In this document: positions 1 to 5,490 of the stretch, one piece after another | How positions within the stretch are numbered: position 1 is the first letter of the stretch | Layout: every line of letters begins with the position of its first letter | Source of the DNA: an uncultured Flavobacterium sp. | Lineage (GTDB): Bacteria; Bacteroidota; Bacteroidia; Flavobacteriales; Flavobacteriaceae | Reading direction: 5' to 3' | Length of the DNA stretch: 7,433 bases | Assembly (NCBI GenBank): GCA_946480635.1 | Contig: CAMLKV010000101.1 | Span: forward strand, 1-7,433 | Translations under genes and position numbers: made by a program | The notes under the pieces: generated by a model | Database searches by the model: none | What the model was told of the DNA's origin: nothing | Seen by the model: only the letters and a program-made list of their open reading frames with translations

Positions 1-541
1 GGTTTGTTACCATTGGATTAAAATCAACCAAAAAAGCAATTCCCAAACCTAATTCTACAAAAGCATATACATAAGCCCAAACTGGAATTCTTCTGGCAAT
101 TACATCATACATGATATAACTTTCAGTAAATCCTTTTAAGTTCAATAATTTAAAGAAAGAGAAAACCAAAAAGAAACCTGCCATAAAATGGCGCATCCAT
201 TCCATAAAATGAAAAGAGCCTGATTGCCATTGAATCAATAAGGTCACAACTGTGATGAATCCAAAAATCAGTAAAACTGGTTTATAAGTTTCCAACCAAG
301 ATTTAGTCTGTTCGGCTAATTCATTGTGCTCTTTTGCCGAAATTTTATATTTGCTGTCCTTTTCGGTCAATGCGTTTTGCAAAACGCTCAACGAAACATG
401 TTTATCCATCGAAATTACTGCTGAATTTGTCTCTTTTGCAACTTCGACATTGGTAATATTATTTACAGTTAGCAAAGCCGATTTAACTTTTGCTTCGCAA
501 CTTGAACATGTCATTCCTGTTATTTGATACTCGTGTGTCAT
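1..541 (-). CDS. HMA domain fused to MauE/DoxX-like membrane protein (3' end outside window)
   Basis: This is the first 180 codons of a protein that runs off the left edge; it starts at an ATG (539-541). Residues 1-65 form a heavy-metal-associated domain with the canonical metal site GMTCSSC, in which Cys12 and Cys15 should bind Cu(I) or a similar soft metal. A polar linker (about 66-85) follows, then three hydrophobic segments at about 88-105, 117-135 and 153-172. The segment pattern, including FKLLNLKGF and the charged MYDVIARR stretch, resembles MauE/DoxX-family redox-associated membrane proteins, which usually have four helices, so roughly one helix and the C-terminus are missing here. 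The HMA domain precedes the first helix with no signal peptide, so it is probably cytosolic. The gene lies 90 bp downstream of the HMA-AraC gene on the same strand. I infer a role in moving or sensing copper at the inner membrane. The HMA domain is certain; the MauE assignment is from remembered family pattern. Confidence 0.8.
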   Translation of the reverse strand, partial: MTHEYQITGMTCSSCEAKVKSALLTVNNITNVEVAKETNSAVISMDKHVSLSVLQNALTEKDSKYKISAKEHNELAEQTKSWLETYKPVLLIFGFITVVTLLIQWQSGSFHFMEWMRHFMAGFFLVFSFFKLLNLKGFTESYIMYDVIARRIPVWAYVYAFVELGLGIAFLVDFNPMVTN

Positions 542-576
542 TGTTAAAAATTTTTAGTTATTTATTAATGACAAAG

Positions 577-597
577 TTCTGAACAGACTGTTAGGAA
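577..597. promoter_or_regulatory. Candidate operator dyad before the HMA-MauE gene
   Basis: The core AACAG-A-CTGTT (582-592) is a perfect 11-bp dyad around a central A. The flanking TTC (577-579) and GAA (595-597) extend it to a 21-bp imperfect dyad in which 8 of 10 pairs match. It lies in the 90-bp gap between the HMA-AraC gene and the HMA-MauE gene. It has no following T tract, so it does not look like a terminator. A protein-binding site, possibly for the neighbouring regulator, is inference only. AraC-type proteins often bind direct repeats rather than dyads, which weakens that link. Confidence 0.25.
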
Positions 598-631
598 TTC
601 TTTACACTATTCTGGGTTTGATTTGTAATTT

Positions 632-1192
632 TTATAGGTCTTCGATTTGCTTACGTTTTTTTTCTTTCAGTTGTTTGAAATACGTTGGTGTAAAACCTGT
701 AATTTTTTTAAACTGATTACTTAGATACGCTACACTACTGTAATTAAGTTGATACGCAATTTCACTCAAACTCAATTCATCATAAACCAAAAGTTCTTTT
801 ACCTTTTCAATGCGTTGCAGAATATAGTATTTCTCTACAGTTACACCTTCAACTTCCGAAAACAGATTGCTTACATAATTGTAATCTAAGGAAAGCTTTT
901 CGCTGATATAGTCTGAAAGATTGGTTTTTATTCCGTCTTTGTTATGATGTACTAATTCAATAATAATCGTCTTAATTTGTTCAATCAAACGGCTTTTTTT
1001 ATCGTCGATCACTTCAAAACCAAATTTTTCCAGTTGGCTTACAACCAACTCTTTTTGATTTTCATCTAAAGAATCAATGATATCAGCCTCGCCCAATTCA
1101 ACTGAAAGGATAGTAAGCCCGAGTTTTTCCAATTCGGACTTAACCACCAGCTTGCAACGACTGCAAACCATATTCTTAATATAAATCTTCAC
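632..1192 (-). CDS. HMA domain-AraC family transcriptional regulator
   Basis: The protein has 186 residues. Residues 1-63 form a ferredoxin-like HMA domain with the metal site MVCSRC (Cys10 and Cys13). Residues 89-176 form an AraC/XylS-type DNA-binding domain: a first helix-turn-helix around 95-116 and a clear second one in LSLSEIAYQLNYSSVAYLS (140-158), followed by FKKITGFTPTYF, the usual family ending. The short linker (64-88) holds His82 and His83. There is no signal peptide or membrane segment, so this is a cytosolic one-component regulator. Its sensor is the HMA domain instead of the usual cupin-like AraC ligand domain. The start is a GTG (1190-1192) that shares one base with the TAG stop of the upstream lipoprotein gene, so the two are almost certainly co-transcribed and translationally coupled. 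I infer metal-dependent, probably copper-dependent, control of the surrounding genes. Fusions of this layout recur in Bacteroidota as far as I recall; I know of no characterised member. Confidence 0.88.
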   Translation of the reverse strand: MKIYIKNMVCSRCKLVVKSELEKLGLTILSVELGEADIIDSLDENQKELVVSQLEKFGFEVIDDKKSRLIEQIKTIIIELVHHNKDGIKTNLSDYISEKLSLDYNYVSNLFSEVEGVTVEKYYILQRIEKVKELLVYDELSLSEIAYQLNYSSVAYLSNQFKKITGFTPTYFKQLKEKKRKQIEDL

Positions 1193-2058
1193 TATTTTAA
1201 GGTTTCAACTGTTTTACCACAATTTAGCATCATCGAACCATAATATGGATTTTTTACGGCATTTTCGTAACTCAACCAGTTAGCTCCTTTACCATCATTA
1301 GCCATAGGACAAAATTGGTAATACACTGGTTTACTTAACTTTTCAGCTTTCATTAAAGCGTAAACATTTTTGGAAAGTGTCATAAAATGATCTCTTTGAT
1401 GCTTTAAATCTTTGGTTTCACCTATATGTTCAGCATCTTCTGTAAGATTCTTTAAAACTTTCATCCAAACCATGTGTACATCATTATCTAACAATTCCAT
1501 TTTTACTTGGCTAATGGCTGTTACCATACTTTTTGAGACTTCAGAAGCTTTATTTCCATTAGAGCTAACCAAGGCATCTTTTAACTGAAAATAATTTTCA
1601 TAAACTTTTTCTAATTGATTTTTTTCTTGTTTAACTTCTACGGTTTCAGTTTTAGCATGATCTTGATGATTGTGAGCTGTTTCATTTACAGCTGCTTTAA
1701 CAACATCTTTTTTGAAATCACGTTTGTACTGGCAACATTCTGGTAAATTTTTATAGGCATCCTCAGGAGCTAAAAAAGATTCGCTGTCATAACCTGCCAA
1801 GGCAATTCTTTTTAAAATTTCCTCTTTGTTAGTTTTTTTGTCGTCATAGCTTATTGTTGCTATTTTTGTATCTTTGTTCCAATCTACTGTAGCAACTTTC
1901 CTTAAATTTCCTGCTTTTTCGATTGTTTCTTCACACATTTCACAGTTTCCACTGATTTTTACAGTTTCTTTTTTTTCATTTTTAATTTGAGCTTCACACG
2001 AAACAGAAAACACTGCTATACTCAACAATAAAACTATATTTTGAATTGAATTTTTCAT
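1192..2058 (-). CDS. HMA-DUF3347 envelope lipoprotein, probable copper-binding protein
   Basis: The protein has 288 residues. A signal peptide (1-20, hydrophobic IVLLLSIAVFSVS) ends at Cys21, a likely lipidated cysteine although the lipobox is loose. An HMA domain (about 31-95) carries the site GNCEMCE with Cys39 and Cys42; it lacks the usual Met before the first Cys. A second cysteine pair follows at Cys108-Cys109, then a histidine-rich linker (NETAHNHQDH, 125-134). Residues from about 150 to 288 match DUF3347, with the conserved ending FCPMA (249-253), a W-L-S segment, NPYYGSMML and Cys280. DUF3347 is also found at the C-terminus of CusB-like efflux adaptors, where Cys, Met and His residues bind metal. 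I infer that the protein binds or buffers Cu(I) in the periplasm or on the outer membrane and may pass it on. It starts at an ATG after a 203-bp gap and overlaps the HMA-AraC gene downstream by one base. Confidence 0.85.
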   Translation of the reverse strand: MKNSIQNIVLLLSIAVFSVSCEAQIKNEKKETVKISGNCEMCEETIEKAGNLRKVATVDWNKDTKIATISYDDKKTNKEEILKRIALAGYDSESFLAPEDAYKNLPECCQYKRDFKKDVVKAAVNETAHNHQDHAKTETVEVKQEKNQLEKVYENYFQLKDALVSSNGNKASEVSKSMVTAISQVKMELLDNDVHMVWMKVLKNLTEDAEHIGETKDLKHQRDHFMTLSKNVYALMKAEKLSKPVYYQFCPMANDGKGANWLSYENAVKNPYYGSMMLNCGKTVETLK

Positions 2059-2094
2059 ATATGTACAATTTAATTTTTAGAGGTCACATATGTT

Positions 2095-2148
2095 ATCGCC
2101 TTATTTTAATAAGTGTTTGTTTGCAACAAACTTGTTATTTGTGGCGAT
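2095..2148 (-). promoter_or_regulatory. Long imperfect hairpin in the leader of the HMA-DUF3347 gene
   Basis: Three nested inverted repeats share one centre. The outer arms are ATCGCC (2095-2100) and GGCGAT (2143-2148). The middle arms are AATAA (2108-2112) and TTATT (2135-2139). The inner arms are GTTTGTT (2115-2121) and AACAAAC (2125-2131) around a 3-nt loop. It ends 36 bp before the lipoprotein start codon, and no T tract follows it, so it is not a classical terminator. It could be a structured 5' leader or an operator. Its exact role is unknown. Confidence 0.4.
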
Positions 2149-2222
2149 TTCATACATAAACGATTTATAGCCTGATTAACAAGCTGATAATTACTATAAA
2201 ATTAGGTAAATAATTGCAATTG

Positions 2223-2251
2223 TAAATTTATCCGTTAACGAATAAATCCAA
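2223..2251 (-). promoter_or_regulatory. Weak candidate promoter for the HMA-DUF3347 gene
   Basis: Read on the minus strand, TTG (2249-2251) is followed after 18 bp by TAAATTTA (2223-2230). This matches the Bacteroidota TTG / TAnnTTTG pattern except for the last base. It would give a leader of about 160 nt that contains the 2095-2148 hairpin. In such AT-rich DNA a chance match is easy. Confidence 0.22.
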
Positions 2252-2261
2252 TTACGGCTAG

Positions 2262-2648
2262 TCAGAAATTCGTTTGGCTTATTTTAGGCGGAGCCCAAAC
2301 AGAAAAAAATACTTTGTTTATCAAAGCATTATAAAAGAAGTTATTTTCTTTTTCTGTAGAAGATACGTAAGAATAATTATTAGATTCAATTGTCATAGCA
2401 AATACTAATGAAGTGCAGCTCCCAAAAGAACTACATTGACATTTTGAATCACCACAACTTTTATTACACCCTTTATTTTTGTTAGAAGAAGATTTTTTAT
2501 CACAACAGTTTTTTGTTGTTTCTTTCTTTGAAGTAATTGTTTTATGAGAAGTTGAATTCATTTTCATATTGCATGCATAACTTTCCTGAGGCATTAAAAA
2601 CATGCCTAATAAGAATACAATCAAATATGTAAATATCTTTCTTCTCAT
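2262..2648 (-). CDS. Small exported cysteine-rich protein
   Basis: I recognise no named family with confidence. From the ATG at 2646-2648 the product has 128 residues. It has a signal peptide MRRK followed by a hydrophobic stretch (5-19) and a cleavage site after SYA (23-25). The mature part has eight cysteines (26, 48, 49, 61, 65, 70, 72, 78), a CNMKM motif at its start, a CC pair, many Lys and Ser residues, and a C-terminal WAPPKI. An in-frame TTG at 2682-2684 would add 12 residues, but it lies in the loop of the parC terminator and would put the signal sequence internally, so I reject it. The cysteine content and position just before the HMA genes suggest periplasmic binding of copper or another soft metal. 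The layout (signal peptide, CC, PP) recalls the Bacteroidota HYC_CC_PP family, but the HYC motif is not clear. The gene is probably real because signal peptide, stop codon and a candidate promoter agree. Confidence 0.75.
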   Translation of the reverse strand: MRRKIFTYLIVFLLGMFLMPQESYACNMKMNSTSHKTITSKKETTKNCCDKKSSSNKNKGCNKSCGDSKCQCSSFGSCTSLVFAMTIESNNYSYVSSTEKENNFFYNALINKVFFSVWAPPKISQTNF

Positions 2649-2658
2649 TTCGTATGAA

Positions 2659-2666
2659 CAAATATA
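2659..2666 (-). promoter_or_regulatory. Candidate -7 promoter element for the cysteine-rich gene
   Basis: On the minus strand this reads TATATTTG, a full match to the Bacteroidota -7 consensus TAnnTTTG. It directly follows the terminator T tract of parC and lies 10 bp before the ATG, so the 5' leader would be only a few nucleotides. A TTTG in the terminator loop lies 15 bp upstream, slightly shorter than the usual 17-23 bp, so the -33 element is doubtful. Confidence 0.4.
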
Positions 2667-2699
2667 AAAAATAGTAACAGCCAAAACTGTTACTATTTT
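2666..2699 (-). terminator. Intrinsic terminator of parC
   Basis: On the minus strand a perfect 13-bp stem (arms 2687-2699 and 2668-2680, including AGTAACAG and CTGTTACT) encloses a 6-nt loop and runs into six T residues (2666-2671). It begins 8 bp after the parC stop codon (2708-2710). It separates the topoisomerase IV block from the metal cluster. Confidence 0.88.
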
Positions 2700-2707
2700 C
2701 TTAAAAC

Positions 2708-5419
2708 TTATTCAAGTGTCAAAGTTATTTGACCATCGTCATCCAGACTAATGTTATAGTTTGTCAAATCAGTTCCCTCTTCGGAAGAAGATTCATTAAC
2801 TTCTATTTCCTCAGGAATTACCTCGATAGGTTCTTCATAAGGAAGCGACTCTAGTAAGTTTACCTGTTTTAATTTATCGGTTGTTAACTGATTACCTAAT
2901 GCCTTGATACCTTTTACAGCAATAAACTGTTCCATGTCTATGGTTTGGTTCTCTTTTTGAACGCCTTTATTTTTTGCAAAAACAATCTCTGCCACAGGAC
3001 GCCAATCGGTAGAAACAATTTCCAACTGAGATTTTTCATGTTCAGTGATGAAAATCTCTTCCTTGTTTTCATTTTCAACCAAGAAACGTTTAATGAAATA
3101 ACGTTCTTTTTCTCCGTCATAATAAATTGCCGAAATTGGTTTTTTAGGATGCCATTTTTCTAAGATAATCATATCCTCGTCAAAATGAGTTGTCAATTCA
3201 GGAATAATGGTTTTTAACTTTCCTGATTGATTAATAATCAACAAACGATCATTAGGACGGAACTCACCCAACAACTCTCCTCTTCCATCAACATTCAATC
3301 GTTGTACTGTATCATCGAACCATACTTTACGCGGACGCAAAGTTGAAATACCTTTCTCTTTTAATTCAATTTTCTTGATAGGATATTTTGAAACCGTGTT
3401 TCCTTTTGAAGCACGTCCTTTAATCATGATTTCGGCAAAATCGACATCCCATTTTAGTTTCTTAACGCTTCCTACCTGACGTAACAAAATAGTAACCGTT
3501 TCTGCTTCACCATTAGGATTTGCTGAAAAATACAATACTTGAGAACCAGCTTTTTCCTGTGTCAAATCGTATTCTTTATCGCGCGTAACTCCAGAAACAT
3601 TAAAACGCTTAATAAATGATGGTCCTGATTTTCCATCACGATAAATCATGTTATAAATCGTACGCTTATCGTTTTTGTCGAAAACCGCAATATGGATAAT
3701 GTCTTTACCAATGAATTTCTTCTCATCTACTTTGGTAATTACCATTTTACCGTCTCGAAGGAAACAAATCACATCATCAATATCACTACAATCAGCGACA
3801 TATTCGTCTTTCTTTAATCCTGTACCAATGAAACCTTCTTCCCTATTTACATACAATTTAGTGTTACGTAACACTACTTTTGTTGCTTCAATAGTATCAA
3901 AGTTTCTTATCTCTGTCTGACGTTCACGACCTTTACCATATTTTTCTTTTAACTTAGCAAAATAATCAATGGCAAATTCGATTAGGTTATCCAAATGATG
4001 TTTCACTTGAGCAATTTCATCCTCAAGTTTTGCAATCAATTCATCTGCTTTATCCGAGTCGAAACGTGTAATACGAATCATTGGAATTTGCGTTAGTTTT
4101 TGCAAATCTTCATCAATAATTTCTCTGATTAACTGTTTCTTAAAAGGCTCAAAACTTTTGTATAAATACTCATATAACGATTCTCTGTCTCCATACAATT
4201 TGAAATCGATGTACATTTCTTCACGAATGAAGATTTTTTCTAAAGTTGAAAAATGCCATTTTGTTTCCAATTCGGCCAATTGAACTTCTAATTCCTGACG
4301 AAGCAAATCAACTGTTCTGTTCGTTGAAATTTTCAACATTTCAGAAACACCAATAAATAATGGTTTATTATCTTCAATAACACAGCCCAAAGGTGAAATT
4401 GATGTCTCACAAGCAGTAAACGCATACAACGCATCAATCGATTTATCTGGCGATACGCCTGGAGGAAGATGAATTAAGATTTCAACTTCAGCAGCAGTAT
4501 TATCTTCAATTTTCTTGATTTTGATTTTTCCTTTGTCATTAGCTTTCAAAATACTATCAATCAATGACGTCGTATTAGTTGAAAAAGGAATTTGGGTAAT
4601 CACCAACGTTTGTTTATCTAACTGCGAAATTTTAGCACGTACACGAACTCGTCCGCCACGCATACCATCGTTATAATTAGAAACATCAGCAATTCCAGCC
4701 GTTGGGAAATCAGGAAATATGGTAAACGGTTTGTTTTTTAAGATTTTGATTGAAGCATCAATCAATTCATTAAAGTTATGCGGCAAAATTTTAGTCGATA
4801 AACCTACCGCAATCCCTTCTCCTCCTTGTGCTAATAACAATGGAAATTTAACTGGAAGATTTATTGGTTCTGCACGACGACCATCGTATGATAATCCCCA
4901 TTCAGTGATTTTTGGAGAATATAAGACTTCAAGAGCAAATTTACTTAAACGTGCCTCGATATAACGCGAAGCTGCCGCCCCATCACCTGTAAGGATATTT
5001 CCCCAGTTTCCTTGGGTATCAATTAATAAATCTTTTTGACCAATTTGCACCATAGCATCACCAATACTCGCATCTCCGTGAGGGTGATACTGCATCGTAT
5101 GTCCAACAACATTCGCAACTTTATTGTAACGACCATCATCCAACTCTTTCATTGAGTGCATGATACGACGTTGAACCGGTTTAAAACCATCTTCAATGGC
5201 AGGCACAGCACGTTCCAAGATTACATAAGATGCATAATCTAGAAACCAATCCTTGTACATCCCAGTTACCTTGGTAATAGTTGCATCTGGATTTTCTTCG
5301 TCTTGATCGTAAAAATGTTCGCCTTCAAAATGACCTTCCGCTGAAGTACTTTCATCAGATAAGTTCTCGTCTTGAGGTGTTAATTCTTCTTCGTTTATAT
5401 TTTCGTTTTCTTCGCTCAT
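2708..5419 (-). CDS. parC: DNA topoisomerase IV subunit A
   Basis: This is the DNA-cleaving subunit of the type IIA topoisomerase that decatenates daughter chromosomes with ParE. The 903-residue protein has an acidic N-terminal extension (1-46), then the breakage-reunion domain. That domain carries YHPHGDASIGD (111-121) and the catalytic Arg152-Tyr153 in AAASRYIEARL; Tyr153 attacks DNA. A GIAVGLST stretch (202-209) and a coiled-coil region (about 365-490) follow. The C-terminal beta-pinwheel region (about 515-840) has no canonical GyrA box (QRRGGKG type); only a degenerate KGRASKGN (667-674) is visible. This, with a ParE-type partner next to it, supports topoisomerase IV over gyrase. The tail (861-903) is acidic. 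It is longer than E. coli ParC (about 750 residues) mainly through the tails and pinwheel. It lies 71 bp after parE and is followed by a strong terminator. The ATG at 5417-5419 is the only reasonable start near the conserved core. Confidence 0.93.
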   Translation of the reverse strand: MSEENENINEEELTPQDENLSDESTSAEGHFEGEHFYDQDEENPDATITKVTGMYKDWFLDYASYVILERAVPAIEDGFKPVQRRIMHSMKELDDGRYNKVANVVGHTMQYHPHGDASIGDAMVQIGQKDLLIDTQGNWGNILTGDGAAASRYIEARLSKFALEVLYSPKITEWGLSYDGRRAEPINLPVKFPLLLAQGGEGIAVGLSTKILPHNFNELIDASIKILKNKPFTIFPDFPTAGIADVSNYNDGMRGGRVRVRAKISQLDKQTLVITQIPFSTNTTSLIDSILKANDKGKIKIKKIEDNTAAEVEILIHLPPGVSPDKSIDALYAFTACETSISPLGCVIEDNKPLFIGVSEMLKISTNRTVDLLRQELEVQLAELETKWHFSTLEKIFIREEMYIDFKLYGDRESLYEYLYKSFEPFKKQLIREIIDEDLQKLTQIPMIRITRFDSDKADELIAKLEDEIAQVKHHLDNLIEFAIDYFAKLKEKYGKGRERQTEIRNFDTIEATKVVLRNTKLYVNREEGFIGTGLKKDEYVADCSDIDDVICFLRDGKMVITKVDEKKFIGKDIIHIAVFDKNDKRTIYNMIYRDGKSGPSFIKRFNVSGVTRDKEYDLTQEKAGSQVLYFSANPNGEAETVTILLRQVGSVKKLKWDVDFAEIMIKGRASKGNTVSKYPIKKIELKEKGISTLRPRKVWFDDTVQRLNVDGRGELLGEFRPNDRLLIINQSGKLKTIIPELTTHFDEDMIILEKWHPKKPISAIYYDGEKERYFIKRFLVENENKEEIFITEHEKSQLEIVSTDWRPVAEIVFAKNKGVQKENQTIDMEQFIAVKGIKALGNQLTTDKLKQVNLLESLPYEEPIEVIPEEIEVNESSSEEGTDLTNYNISLDDDGQITLTLE

Positions 5420-5434
5420 TTCATTTTGTTTACG

Positions 5435-5490
5435 GTTAACAGTTCTCAGTTAACAGAAAAACTGTAAACTGTAAACTGTAAGCTGTGAAC
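5435..5490. repeat. Inverted heptad-repeat array between parE and parC
   Basis: The 56 bp divide exactly into eight 7-mers on the plus strand: GTTAACA, GTTCTCA, GTTAACA, GAAAAAC, TGTAAAC, TGTAAAC, TGTAAGC, TGTGAAC. The first three resemble the reverse complement (GTTTACA) of the last four, so the array is inverted around the A-rich fourth unit and could fold into an imperfect hairpin of about 22 bp per arm with an A5 loop (5457-5461). It abuts the parE stop codon (5491-5493). No terminator T tail is present. Confidence 0.75.

Noticed and set aside
2233..2240. CGTTAACG palindrome after the cysteine-rich gene, considered as a terminator or operator.
   Set aside because: Eight bases with no loop, T tract or second copy; no support beyond chance in AT-rich DNA.
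2649..2684. N-terminal extension of the cysteine-rich protein from a TTG start at 2682-2684.
   Set aside because: It starts in the parC terminator loop, passes through the stem and T tract, and displaces the signal peptide; the ATG at 2646-2648 fits better.
2708..5419. Reading this gene as gyrA and its neighbour as gyrB.
   Set aside because: No GyrA box is visible in the C-terminal domain, the partner has a ParE-type LRGK and ParE length, and adjacent A and B subunits of this size fit Bacteroidota parE-parC.
5416..5424. Two-codon upstream frame (ATG AAA TGA) on the minus strand whose stop overlaps the parC start codon.
   Set aside because: There is no ribosome-binding signal, and such short frames arise easily by chance in A-rich leaders.
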